A stretch of 64,000 nt of DNA, from contig NZ_RPOK01000001.1 of the NCBI RefSeq assembly GCF_003820355.1, forward strand, positions 1,018,847 through 1,082,846. Direction: 5' to 3'. The notes under the pieces are model-generated. The model did no database searches and had not been told where the DNA came from. It saw only the letters and a program-made list of their open reading frames with translations. A program made the position numbers and the translations under genes. Origin of the DNA: Paralteromonas sediminis. GTDB lineage: Bacteria > Pseudomonadota > Gammaproteobacteria > Enterobacterales > Alteromonadaceae. Shown piece after piece: positions 17,969 through 26,791 of the stretch. Each line of letters begins with the position of its first letter. Positions within the stretch are counted from its first letter, which is position 1.

Positions 17969-19464
17969 GGCATCCCTGCCTTATCCTGAATACGGGAACC
18001 CATATCAGTGTCTACGCTGCCGTTAATCCTGATACCCTGAATCACTAAATCTGAAACCAGAATCGACAGTGTTTTTTCCGGATCATCATTGATGCCCTCC
18101 GCCAGACTTGTGTAGCCGTCTCCACCGTTAGCCAGGTAGTCGGTGGTAGCCAGTGTATAGGTTTTTTCAGGCTCCAGTGGTGCCTTACCAAGGGTCACCG
18201 CAGTGACGCGCTGGCCTGCTTGTTTGGTTGAATCAAAAGAATAGGTCATGCCTGCGACGTGCGGAAAGCTGCCCTTTAAATATTCAACTTGTGATAATCC
18301 TGTTTCAAGTGCGTCTTTGATCTGCTCGCCGGTGACCTTGATTCGGGTAAGGGTAGAGCGGAACGGCAATTCTGTGGCTATGTCCCTACGGGTTACAGGA
18401 GTACCCGCTTTATAAAATGTGTCACCGCGAATACTGCCGCCATTAATCAACGCAATATCGCTTTGCGCATAGGCTTTCATTGTGTCCACGATAAAATTAG
18501 CAAAGCGGTTTTCCTTGCCCCTTACATCAGGTCTGAGGGTAGAGGTGTCATTACCCCAAAAACCGATCCTTTCATCCAGCAGTCGATTCAACCTCAGTTG
18601 GTAGCTATCGACTTGCAGTTGGATGCTGGTATTTGCAGCAAATGACATGAGGTCAACTTGGGCTTTATTCAGCAGAGCAATATCATCAGTCGCTAGTTTC
18701 ATGTCTGCAACTATGGCACTGCCAGGACGCTCAAGTAATAAGTTATTTGGGTGTTTGGCAATGTTTTGGTTTTTTTCCAACAGACGAGTATCTGACATGA
18801 AAGCAACGTCGACGATGCCTTGTTCAAGCAAGTCTACTATGAAAGAAAAGGGATAGGAGTAGTGAATTAAAATAACGTCGGCGCCTTGTTGTCTTAATTT
18901 ATTAGTATGCTCCATGGTCATGACTTGCGGATCCAAAACAGTGATCTTTGGCAACAGGTATTCATCAATAATGCGCTGATTTAAAATCGAAATAATTCCC
19001 AGCTTAACCTTGCCCTTTTCAATAAGTGCAGACTTCACAAGTCCATCGGGAGGAATGCCAAACCGTTTGTCGATGACATTGGTAGTCACAATGGGAAAAG
19101 CGGCTTCGTAAGCCCTGAGCGACAGTTCATCTTCAAAATAGCTAAACTCTCGTTTAGTCACTGTCATCACATCGGGCTCAAGCGAATTGAGTATGTCGAT
19201 AATGTGGGCGCCTCTGTCGAAGACTGACATGGCACTGGGGCCAAAAGAGCCGCCACCAAAGACAAAAAAGACGGTGTCGTTTTGCTCCTTGTGTTGATTA
19301 ATAAGAGTCTTCAGTTCGGCATAACGGCCGGAGGCAGGATCAGAAATATCGGGCATATCTGCCGCGAGGATAAGTTTAAAATCCGATGCTTGTACTGCGA
19401 ATGAGAATAACAGGCTCAAAAAGATCGGTAGTGTGAACCTTGCCTTTAACAACAGCTTTGTCAT
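17965..19464 (-). CDS. Exported 5'-nucleotidase-like protein with degenerate metal site
   Basis: 499 residues from the ATG at 19464 (a TTG at 19479 is an alternative). Signal peptide about 1-25 ending AVQA. The architecture is that of UshA-type 5'-nucleotidases. The C-terminal substrate domain is intact (INGGSIRGD, TDYLANGGDGY). The N-terminal metallophosphoesterase domain has lost its ligands: the DxH motif reads ADMPD, GGD reads GGGS, GNHEF reads TKREF and GHTH reads SDTR. It probably does not hydrolyse nucleotides and may bind them instead. It lies 74 bp downstream of dnaE2 and is coupled to the cyclase gene by a 4-bp overlap. Confidence 0.88.
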   Translation of the reverse strand: MTKLLLKARFTLPIFLSLLFSFAVQASDFKLILAADMPDISDPASGRYAELKTLINQHKEQNDTVFFVFGGGSFGPSAMSVFDRGAHIIDILNSLEPDVMTVTKREFSYFEDELSLRAYEAAFPIVTTNVIDKRFGIPPDGLVKSALIEKGKVKLGIISILNQRIIDEYLLPKITVLDPQVMTMEHTNKLRQQGADVILIHYSYPFSFIVDLLEQGIVDVAFMSDTRLLEKNQNIAKHPNNLLLERPGSAIVADMKLATDDIALLNKAQVDLMSFAANTSIQLQVDSYQLRLNRLLDERIGFWGNDTSTLRPDVRGKENRFANFIVDTMKAYAQSDIALINGGSIRGDTFYKAGTPVTRRDIATELPFRSTLTRIKVTGEQIKDALETGLSQVEYLKGSFPHVAGMTYSFDSTKQAGQRVTAVTLGKAPLEPEKTYTLATTDYLANGGDGYTSLAEGINDDPEKTLSILVSDLVIQGIRINGSVDTDMGSRIQDKAGMP

Positions 19465-19538
19465 GTAAACTTGTACCAAAAAGCATATGGGTTAATTAGT
19501 GATCAAGCACAGGCGATAGTCAAGCTTGTATGCTTAGC

Positions 19539-22500
19539 TTAGTGAAAATGTCTGGCCTTAAACGTGAGTTTATCTAGCAGCGGCGATTTGTCTTCAATTC
19601 GTCCTGCAATAACATGGGTTACACCACCGTCTCCGCGCTCTAAAATACCGGTGACTTTGACGATGGTAGACTTTAAAAAGTGTTTTTGCTGGTGGCGTGC
19701 AGTAGCCAGCCAAACCACAACATTCACATAGCCTGTGTCGTCTTCCAGCGTCATGAAAGTTACCCCCTTTGACGTACCAGGGCGCTGCCTGCCTGTCACT
19801 AAACCTACAACACTGACTACTTGCTGGTGGCGTATATTAATGAGCTGATCTGCTGGTGTGTAACGTCCCAGCAGCCCGGCCTCTCTCAATAACTGTACCG
19901 GGTGATGATCAAGACTCAGGCGAATAGATTGATAATCTTCGACAAGGCTCTGCATGTCACTGGCTGCGTCGGGCGAAAACGCATCGGCAGGCAGGGCCTC
20001 GCTGAGTATGGTTCCCTGATTAGTGGCGGTCATCAAAGACCAACGAGCCTGATACCGGTGTTGTGATAATGCCTTAAACACATTCGCACTGGCGAGCGCC
20101 TCAAGCTCATCTTGTCTGATGTTCAATTTCCTGATCTCATCAATACAGGCAAACCCTTTTTCAGAGCGGCATTCACACAGTTTCATAGCGGTGGCTTCAG
20201 ACAAGCCTTTTACCTGCCTAAAACCAAGACGAATGGCCCATTCCTGTTGGTGGTATTCGAGCGTGTGATCATACACAGACTGATTGATACAAATAGGTAA
20301 TATGTGAATATGGTGTCGTTTGGCATCTTCAATTAACTGGGCTGGCGCGTAAAAGCCCATTGGCCAGCTGTTCAACAGCCCCACATAAAACGCCGCGGGG
20401 TAGTAGTGCTTTAACCACGAGGAAACGTAAGCCAATACCGCAAAAGAAGCCGCATGCGATTCTGGAAAACCATAAGTACCAAAGCCTTTAATTTGTTCAA
20501 AAATACGTTGTGCGTAATCGAGTTCGTAGTGGTTAGCCAACATACCTTTGACCAGCTTTTCGCCGTACATTTCCAGCTGACCGTTCTTTTTCCAGGTTCC
20601 CATGGCGCGGCGCAACTGGTCGGCTTCACCGCCTGAAAAACCCGCTGCGACCATGGCAATTTTTATCACCTGCTCCTGAAAAATGGGAACGCCATTCGTT
20701 CGCCCTAATACCTGCTCAAGGGCTTTAGATGGATAGCGAATGTCGGCAGGATGTTCCCGGTTTTTTAAAAACGGATGTACCATGCCACCCTGAATAGGGC
20801 CAGGCCTGACGATGGCGATTTGTATTACCAGATCATAGTAACTCTTAGGCCTGAGCCGAGGCAGCATACTCATTTGTGCCCGCGACTCAATCTGGAATAC
20901 GCCCACGGTATCCGCTTTTTGGATCATCCGGTATACCTGAGGGTCGTCACGTAAACGAGTGATATCGGGAATTGTCCATTCGTGTTGATAATGCTTAGCG
21001 ATTAACTGAAACGATTTACGGATAGCCGTTAACATGCCTAATGCTAGTACATCGACTTTGAGTAAACCCAAGCTTTCAAGGTCGTCCTTGTCCCATTGGA
21101 TCACACTGCGATCGGCCATGCTGGCGTTTTCTACAGGTACCAGTTCATACAAAGGGCCTGACGCAATCACAAACCCTCCCACGTGCTGTGAAAGGTGGCG
21201 GGGGAACCCTCGTATTTGCTCGACCAAACTGGTGAAGTGCTGGCTGAGTGTGGCATTGGCATCAAGGCCCAGCGTTTGTATTTGCGTTTGCCAGCTTAGG
21301 TCTCTGTCTCTGTGATTAATATTTTTAATGAAATAGTCTAACTGGGTTTCCTTTATACCCAGTGCTTTACCTACCTCTCGCAATGCGCTTTTTGTTCGGT
21401 AGCTCACGACGGTAGCTGCCAGTGCAGTACGGTGACGCCCGTATTTTTGATAGATATACTGAATGACTTCTTCCCGTCGTTCGTGCTCAAAATCTACGTC
21501 AATATCTGGTTCTTCATCGCGTTCTTTAGAGATAAAGCGCTCAAACAGCAAATCGGCCTGACGGGGGTCAACAGCGGTAATTTCTAGGCAGTAGCAGACA
21601 ATAGAATTAGCTGCCGAGCCGCGACCCTGATAGAGAATATGTCGCGATTTGGCAAACTGTACGATGTCATACACGGTAATAAAAAAGTGCTCATAGCGCT
21701 TTAGTGCAATAAGCTTAAGTTCTTTCTCTATGGTAGGTAGTATGTGCGGGTAGTCATCCAGACCATAAGGAAAACGCGTCTTTATACCCTGTTCAACTAA
21801 CTGCCGTAAGTACGAGGTGGGTGTGTGCCCATTGGGTATCAGCTCTGCAGGATACTGATAACGCAGCTCACTCATGCAAAACGTACAGCGCTTAGCAATA
21901 GCCACAGATTCATCAAGCCATTTGCGTGGAAATAAGTGCGCTAGTTTGTCTAATGAGCGCAGTGAGCGCTCCCGGTTAGGCAGTAAGTGGCGTCCCAGAC
22001 TGGCTACGGGTGTACCCTCGCGTATTGCACACAGTGTATGCTGTAGCGGCAAGCGGTCAGGGTGGTGCATAAGGACGCCGCCGCATGCAGTGACGGGTAA
22101 TGTATATGCCTGACTCAACTTCTCACAATGCGCTAAGTAATCTGATTCATTCGCCGTTAAGTGCCGTTGGCAGCCTATCCACAAACGCTCCTGACATACA
22201 GCCGTTAACTGTTCTGCCCAGGCGTTATCGCGCGCTTCATTGCCTTGAGGGAGCCAAATAAGCAAACATTGTTTGAACGTGCGTATATCCCAAAACGTTA
22301 GCTCATATTGGCCTTTAGGTGAACGTCGCCTTGCATTGGTGATCACGCGGCACATTTCGGCATAGGCGGTGTGAGTCGGACACAACACAACCAAGCGCAA
22401 TCCGTCTGATAAGGTAAACAGGCTGCCTACAATGAGTTTGATTGTAAGGCTCTTTTCTTTAATTGCTGTGTACGCTCTGGCGACACCGGCCACTGAGCAT

Positions 22501-22625
22501 TCGTCGGTAATAGCAATGGCTTGATAGCCCAACAAATGCGCTTGCTCTACCAACTCTTCAGGGTGGGATGCGCCAGTTAGAAAAGAGAAATTACTTTGAC
22601 AAAAAAGTTCAGCGTAGGAATGCAT
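19539..22625 (-). CDS. dnaE2: Error-prone DNA polymerase DnaE2 (ImuC)
   Basis: 1028 residues. The PHP domain begins YAELFCQSNFSFLTGASHPE. The polymerase core has the catalytic acids in EPDIDVDFEHERREEV and GLLKVDVLALGM, followed by finger, helix-hairpin-helix and OB-fold parts near the C-terminus (VVSVVGLVTGRQRPGTSKG). DnaE2 is the translesion polymerase of the ImuA-ImuB-ImuC mutasome. It lies 3 bp downstream of imuB, so they are one operon. The length agrees with the family. It lacks the C-terminal beta-clamp and tau contacts of the replicative DnaE. Confidence 0.96.
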   Translation of the reverse strand: MHSYAELFCQSNFSFLTGASHPEELVEQAHLLGYQAIAITDECSVAGVARAYTAIKEKSLTIKLIVGSLFTLSDGLRLVVLCPTHTAYAEMCRVITNARRRSPKGQYELTFWDIRTFKQCLLIWLPQGNEARDNAWAEQLTAVCQERLWIGCQRHLTANESDYLAHCEKLSQAYTLPVTACGGVLMHHPDRLPLQHTLCAIREGTPVASLGRHLLPNRERSLRSLDKLAHLFPRKWLDESVAIAKRCTFCMSELRYQYPAELIPNGHTPTSYLRQLVEQGIKTRFPYGLDDYPHILPTIEKELKLIALKRYEHFFITVYDIVQFAKSRHILYQGRGSAANSIVCYCLEITAVDPRQADLLFERFISKERDEEPDIDVDFEHERREEVIQYIYQKYGRHRTALAATVVSYRTKSALREVGKALGIKETQLDYFIKNINHRDRDLSWQTQIQTLGLDANATLSQHFTSLVEQIRGFPRHLSQHVGGFVIASGPLYELVPVENASMADRSVIQWDKDDLESLGLLKVDVLALGMLTAIRKSFQLIAKHYQHEWTIPDITRLRDDPQVYRMIQKADTVGVFQIESRAQMSMLPRLRPKSYYDLVIQIAIVRPGPIQGGMVHPFLKNREHPADIRYPSKALEQVLGRTNGVPIFQEQVIKIAMVAAGFSGGEADQLRRAMGTWKKNGQLEMYGEKLVKGMLANHYELDYAQRIFEQIKGFGTYGFPESHAASFAVLAYVSSWLKHYYPAAFYVGLLNSWPMGFYAPAQLIEDAKRHHIHILPICINQSVYDHTLEYHQQEWAIRLGFRQVKGLSEATAMKLCECRSEKGFACIDEIRKLNIRQDELEALASANVFKALSQHRYQARWSLMTATNQGTILSEALPADAFSPDAASDMQSLVEDYQSIRLSLDHHPVQLLREAGLLGRYTPADQLINIRHQQVVSVVGLVTGRQRPGTSKGVTFMTLEDDTGYVNVVVWLATARHQQKHFLKSTIVKVTGILERGDGGVTHVIAGRIEDKSPLLDKLTFKARHFH

Positions 22626-22628
22626 AGT

Positions 22629-24035
22629 TCAACTGAATATACCGTGTAGATACCACTGCTGTTGTGGTGTTCGAAATACCCAATACCATTGTCCTGCATG
22701 GTTGCGGGCGATAAAGTAATCACGCTCAGCGGGTGCATCGTCCCACCATCCTGTTTGTATTCGCTCTGGTCCGTGCTCTATGGTCACTTTTTCGGTCAAA
22801 GGCACAGGGTGGGGCAGTAAAAAAGACGGGCGCAGCGGGTAGGCTGAAACAGCGCTGGCGGGTGTGTTCAGTGAATTAACCTGTAGACTGTGTTTTTCCG
22901 GACGATGATCATTACCTAACCGAGGCGAGAATACCGCGTTTTCACCCACTTTGGCTTGCAGCATAGACAAAAGTTGTAAACGACTGAGCTCACCTTGCTT
23001 AGTTGTAAATAAATCAGGTCTTTCCGGCTGGCGAATATAAGCCTTTTCTGCGTGTAAAGTCATACCGGTTACAGGGGCAGTGAGTGACAGTTTTTCAAGC
23101 TGTAGTGATACCAGGTTTTTCCACATAGCCGCGCGGTATTCACCCTGTTGTGCGCCCACGTATACAGACAACTCGGGCGCGTCGCGCAGGTGGAGCGTAA
23201 AGCAGATTTGTGTAGTCAGCTTATCGCGCAAACGCAAAAAGCGCTCTAATGCATCCAGTAGGTGGGTGATGGGTGTTAATAGACGCTGACTATCGGTTAT
23301 TTCATACAAGAGTTCCTTATAATGATGGAAGTGGGGTTCAGGATGATAAAACGACACAGGGTGAGGCAATAATCCCATGACTCGACCCAGATAATCCGCC
23401 ATGTCATGACTAAAACGTTTGGCGATATCCGGTAAGGGTATCGCCATTAATTCCCCCAAGTGTTGTATACCTATTCGGTTAAGCTTTTGAACACTTTTGT
23501 TATCTAAGTCGGTCAGACGTAATGCACACTTTTTAAGTGCCGACGTTATTTTTTCATTATCGTCAGAAATATGATGCCAGCCTTGTAATGCGAGCAACTT
23601 TGCTGCCAACGGGGTATGCCCTGTTGCATAGTGGTAAGTAAACTCAAGCGCTGTGAGCTGATGTTGTAGTGCTAGCCAGTAGTGCTTTAGACCCTGATAC
23701 AGATTAAGCATAGTATGCGCGCGAATAAGTAAGCCGGAGGGCCCTGAAAAGCTAATATCGCTGGTGATGTGATAAAGGTGATGAGCGATTTCTTTCAATG
23801 TATCCCGCTCTGACTTTTCTTCATAAGGCAATACCTGCAGTGCTTCACATAAAGCGGCTGCAGCGCCTAGGTTCATGTGTTTACGAATGCCGCTTTCGTA
23901 TGCCGCCGGACTCATTTGCACCACTTGCATACGTGATGTTTCAACAATAATGACCGCTTCTTCCTGCGTTTGTTGCTTCAACAGACTGTCTAACTGCAGC
24001 TGTGGAAAGTGCAGGTATAACCACAAGCCCTGCAT
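22629..24035 (-). CDS. imuB: ImuB, inactive Y-family polymerase-like mutasome protein
   Basis: 468 residues. It begins LWLYLHFPQLQLD where active Y-family polymerases have the first catalytic Asp, and the later SxDE region reads SFSGPSG. The acidic catalytic residues are therefore absent, as is known for ImuB. It ends WYLHGIFS. ImuB is thought to bridge DnaE2, ImuA and the beta clamp. Its start codon overlaps the end of imuA by 1 bp and dnaE2 follows 3 bp later. Confidence 0.94.
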   Translation of the reverse strand: MQGLWLYLHFPQLQLDSLLKQQTQEEAVIIVETSRMQVVQMSPAAYESGIRKHMNLGAAAALCEALQVLPYEEKSERDTLKEIAHHLYHITSDISFSGPSGLLIRAHTMLNLYQGLKHYWLALQHQLTALEFTYHYATGHTPLAAKLLALQGWHHISDDNEKITSALKKCALRLTDLDNKSVQKLNRIGIQHLGELMAIPLPDIAKRFSHDMADYLGRVMGLLPHPVSFYHPEPHFHHYKELLYEITDSQRLLTPITHLLDALERFLRLRDKLTTQICFTLHLRDAPELSVYVGAQQGEYRAAMWKNLVSLQLEKLSLTAPVTGMTLHAEKAYIRQPERPDLFTTKQGELSRLQLLSMLQAKVGENAVFSPRLGNDHRPEKHSLQVNSLNTPASAVSAYPLRPSFLLPHPVPLTEKVTIEHGPERIQTGWWDDAPAERDYFIARNHAGQWYWVFRTPQQQWYLHGIFS

Positions 24036-24721
24036 TAGCCTAACTGTTCTTTAAACCCGTGATAATCTGGCGTCGCATTTGCTGATTGCGTGAGCTTTGG
24101 CCAGCGCGATTGATAACTCAGCGTAAACGGTGGCACAGGCCAGCTGCCTATACGCTTGGTTATATTCACCTTTATGCCTTCAGAAGCAGGTTCAAGGGAA
24201 AGTGCCAGTGAAACCGGCAGCCCGGCCGTAGCGTGTTGCTGAGCATGAAAGGTAAACAGTACCGAGCAGCCTTGTTGGGCGGCAAGCTGAAAACGTTTCA
24301 CCTGGTGATGTTGTAGTTTTTCTGGCCACATGAGTACGCAGGCACAGCAACCACTTTTCAGGCATTGTTCGGCACACCATAATTGCGACTGATGTGCATT
24401 GACGTTGACAATCAGTACATCGGTTAGATCAATCCCCTGTTCATGTAAGAACTCAGCATTGACCGGGTAAGGCGGTGTAATGATAATCATTAAGCGCTTA
24501 TTCTGTGTATTGCGCAAAGCCAGAGCCGGCAGCAAAAGGCGAAGCTCTCCGATACCGCTCAGGCTATTTATTGACACTACTCCACTTTCGGGCCAGCCAC
24601 CGCTAAGCGCATCATCTAACTCGGTAAACCCCGTAGCGAGTGACGGCGGCTGCATAAGCGGAGCCTGCTTTGCCGACCACACGAGACGTTTTTTATGTAA
24701 TGAAGCAAGTAATGTATTCAT
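24035..24721 (-). CDS. imuA: ImuA, RecA-like mutasome protein
   Basis: 228 residues from ATG 24721 (MNTLLASLHKKRLVW). The frame stays open upstream for another 30 codons, but that part would include the LexA box, so the shorter start is preferred. A RecA/SulA-like core follows: GFTELDDALSGGWPESGV and the strand MIIITPP; the Walker A loop is degenerate (LSGIGELRLL). ImuA works with ImuB and DnaE2 in SOS-induced mutagenesis. First gene of the imuA-imuB-dnaE2 operon. Confidence 0.92.
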   Translation of the reverse strand: MNTLLASLHKKRLVWSAKQAPLMQPPSLATGFTELDDALSGGWPESGVVSINSLSGIGELRLLLPALALRNTQNKRLMIIITPPYPVNAEFLHEQGIDLTDVLIVNVNAHQSQLWCAEQCLKSGCCACVLMWPEKLQHHQVKRFQLAAQQGCSVLFTFHAQQHATAGLPVSLALSLEPASEGIKVNITKRIGSWPVPPFTLSYQSRWPKLTQSANATPDYHGFKEQLG

Positions 24722-24729
24722 ACTTAATA

Positions 24730-24745
24730 CTGTATGTATGTACAG
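24730..24745. promoter_or_regulatory. LexA (SOS) box of imuA operon
   Basis: CTGTATGTATGTACAG is a perfect CTGT-N8-ACAG site, 8 bp before the imuA start. It should place the whole mutasome operon under DNA-damage control. The same divergent region could also touch the ydcH-like gene at 24873, which reads the other way. Confidence 0.93.
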
Positions 24746-24872
24746 TAAAAAGTCAAATGAAATGTGCATAATAATATTTGTGCTTTCAGCACAATTCATG
24801 ATCTCAATCAAAGCAGTAAAACCGATGGTTCAGGATACTGACGGCATTGGTAACACACCCAGAGAAAAGAAA

Positions 24873-25124
24873 ATGACCATAGAAAAACACGACTTGCTGC
24901 ACGAATTTCCCGACCACCATCACACTATCCGTCACTTAAAAATGCACGACAATCACTTTGCTAAATTATTTAATCAGTACAATGAATTAGATCAGGAAGT
25001 CAGGCACATTGAAGAAGGTATTACCGCTAAGTCTGATGAATACTTGGAAACATGCAAAAAAGTGCGAGTAAAGTTAAAAGACGAACTTTTTGGCATGATC
25101 AAACAAACGGAAGCAACGCTGTAA
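24873..25124 (+). CDS. YdcH family protein (DUF465)
   Basis: 83 residues, charged and mostly helical. The pattern LLHEFPDHHHTIRHLKMHDNHF followed by FNQYNELDQEVRHIE matches the YdcH/DUF465 family, whose role is unknown. ATG at 24873 is preceded by AGAGAAAAG. An upstream in-frame extension exists but is not YdcH-like. Followed by a strong terminator. Confidence 0.9.
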   Translation: MTIEKHDLLHEFPDHHHTIRHLKMHDNHFAKLFNQYNELDQEVRHIEEGITAKSDEYLETCKKVRVKLKDELFGMIKQTEATL

Positions 25125-25150
25125 ACTATTGCTCAACAGCTCCCTCGTTT

Positions 25151-25177
25151 AAAGCCACGCAACCGCGTGGCTTTTTT
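25151..25177 (+). terminator. Intrinsic terminator after ydcH-like gene
   Basis: Stem AAAGCCACGC / GCGTGGCTTT with an AACC loop, ending in a run of six T. Confidence 0.92.
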
Positions 25178-25206
25178 AATGCCTAAAATTCTTACTTGAT
25201 ATATGA

Positions 25207-25226
25207 ATTATCATATATATGATAAT
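25207..25226. promoter_or_regulatory. 20-bp perfect palindrome, probable ArsR operator
   Basis: ATTATCATAT joined to its exact reverse complement ATATGATAAT, centred 35 bp before the arsR ATG. AT-rich palindromes of this kind are typical ArsR/SmtB operators, so this is probably the autoregulatory site of arsR-arsC-arsH. Confidence 0.75.
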
Positions 25227-25251
25227 GCGCATATGAAATGTGAGTGTGTTC

Positions 25252-25587
25252 ATGCTGTCTCCTTTAACCTTCTATAAATGTCTTGCCGAGGAAACCCGAC
25301 TCAAGAGTGTATTACTCATTTGTAAATATGACGCCTTGTGTGTTTGTGATTTGCAGGTTGCATTGGGGATGACTCAGCCAAAGGTATCCAGGCATTTGGC
25401 TGAACTTAGAAAGTGTGGACTCCTAAGCGATGAGCGGCGGGGAAAATGGGTGTATTACCGGCTTCATGACAAATTACCAGATTGGGCCAGAGACGTATTG
25501 CACATCACAGTAAGCAAGCAATCCGATTATTTAGCAGGCAGCGTGCAATTGCTGTCTTTATCCAAAACGCAGTGTTGTGAGTCGTAG
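25252..25587 (+). CDS. arsR: Arsenic-responsive repressor ArsR
   Basis: 111 residues from ATG 25252 (a GTG at 25240 would add four). Winged-helix ArsR/SmtB fold with the As(III)-binding motif LCVCDL (about residues 27-32) and recognition helix TQPKVSRHLAELRKCGLL. It should release its operator when the cysteines bind arsenite or antimonite. A Cys pair near the C-terminus (QCCES) may add to metal binding. arsC starts 1 bp after its stop. Confidence 0.93.
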   Translation: MLSPLTFYKCLAEETRLKSVLLICKYDALCVCDLQVALGMTQPKVSRHLAELRKCGLLSDERRGKWVYYRLHDKLPDWARDVLHITVSKQSDYLAGSVQLLSLSKTQCCES

Positions 25588-25588
25588 C

Positions 25589-26053
25589 ATGAAAATTTTA
25601 TATATTTGCACCCATAATCGTTGCCGCAGTATTTTGTCTGAAGCGGTAACGAACCATTTAAGTCAGGGCAGCATAGAGGCAAAAAGTGCAGGTAGCCAGC
25701 CCGTGGGTGAAGTGCACCCTTTGTCTCTTAAATACCTGGCTGAAGCAGGCATTGCTACGGAAGGGCTAACCAGCCAGTCGTGGGATGAGTTTGAAGACTT
25801 TGCGCCTGATATTGTGGTAACCGTGTGTGATTCTGCCGCTGGCGAGGCGTGTCCGGTGTGGTTTGGCAAAACACTGAAAGTACATTGGGGGTTGGAAGAC
25901 CCTTCAAAGCTCACAGGCAGTGAGGAGGATATCGCCAATGCGTTTCGTCAGACGATCGCCATCATCCAGCAACGTGTGGAGGCGCTGATTAAAATCACAC
26001 ACCTCAAACGTGCGGACTGGGCCGAGGCTTTGGCAACATTAGGGGCTAAGTAA
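25589..26053 (+). CDS. arsC: Arsenate reductase, thioredoxin-coupled low-molecular-weight phosphatase type
   Basis: 154 residues from ATG 25589; a GTG at 25577 overlaps arsR. The P-loop is CTHNRCRS with catalytic Cys7 and CX5R spacing. Cys80 and Cys88 in [14 protein letters not shown] fit the relay cysteines of thioredoxin-coupled ArsC. It reduces arsenate to arsenite. The stop overlaps the arsH start (TAATG). Confidence 0.92.
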   Translation: MKILYICTHNRCRSILSEAVTNHLSQGSIEAKSAGSQPVGEVHPLSLKYLAEAGIATEGLTSQSWDEFEDFAPDIVVTVCDSAAGEACPVWFGKTLKVHWGLEDPSKLTGSEEDIANAFRQTIAIIQQRVEALIKITHLKRADWAEALATLGAK

Positions 26054-26772
26054 TGACAGTGAATAACGAAACTCTGCCTAATATTGATAACGAGCAGTTG
26101 CGTATTCCAGATGTGCAACAGTTCACGTTGGGAGCATCTTCACACAAGCCCAGAATTCTGCTGTTATACGGTTCACTGCGAAAACGTTCATTTAGCCGTC
26201 TGGTGATTGAAGAGTGCCAGCGTTTGCTCGTTGAAATGGGCGCAGAGGTGAAGATATTTAATCCTGAAGGCCTGCCTTTGCCTGACAGTGAAGATGACTC
26301 TCATCCCAAAGTACAAGAATTACGTGAGCTGGTGGTATGGTCAGAAGGGCAGGTATGGTGTTCACCCGAACGCCACGGCTCAATGACCGGTATCATGAAA
26401 GCACAGATCGACTGGATCCCCTTGTCTTTGGGCGCGGTCAGACCAACACAGGGAAAAACACTGGCAGTGATGCAGGTAGAGGGTGGCTCGCAGTCGTTTA
26501 ATGTGGTTAATCAACTGAGAGTATTGGGACGATGGATGCGTATGCTAACTATCCCCAATCAGTCATCAGTGGCAAAAGCGTTCCTGGAGTTTGATGACAA
26601 TGACCGAATGAAGCCGTCGGGATACTACAATCGCATTGTGGATGTAATGGAAGAACTCATGAAATTCACATTGCTTACCCGTGATAACAAAGACTATCTG
26701 GTCGACCGTTACTCAGAGCGTGTAGAAAGTGCTGAACAGCTGATGAAGCGGGTGAATCAGCGTTCGTTGTAG
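26053..26772 (+). CDS. arsH: ArsH, NADPH-dependent FMN reductase (organoarsenical resistance)
   Basis: 239 residues. Flavodoxin-like fold with [15 protein letters not shown] (FMN phosphate loop), [19 protein letters not shown] and [17 protein letters not shown], all typical of ArsH. ArsH oxidises trivalent methylated and aromatic arsenicals and reduces quinones or chromate. Third gene of the arsRCH operon. No arsenite exporter (ArsB or Acr3) is present, which is unusual. Confidence 0.94.
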   Translation: MTVNNETLPNIDNEQLRIPDVQQFTLGASSHKPRILLLYGSLRKRSFSRLVIEECQRLLVEMGAEVKIFNPEGLPLPDSEDDSHPKVQELRELVVWSEGQVWCSPERHGSMTGIMKAQIDWIPLSLGAVRPTQGKTLAVMQVEGGSQSFNVVNQLRVLGRWMRMLTIPNQSSVAKAFLEFDDNDRMKPSGYYNRIVDVMEELMKFTLLTRDNKDYLVDRYSERVESAEQLMKRVNQRSL

Positions 26773-26791
26773 TCCTTGCTGAAGGGGAGCG

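Noticed and set aside
20034-21315. Several + strand frames inside dnaE2
   Set aside because: Shadows of a strongly supported, conserved polymerase gene.
24722-24811. N-terminal extension of imuA
   Set aside because: It would translate the LexA box and gives hydrophobic sequence unlike ImuA; the ATG at 24721 fits better.
24480-24872. Upstream extension of the ydcH-like frame (131 codons antisense to imuA)
   Set aside because: It runs antisense through imuA and the LexA box; the YdcH-like part starts at 24873 with a good Shine-Dalgarno.
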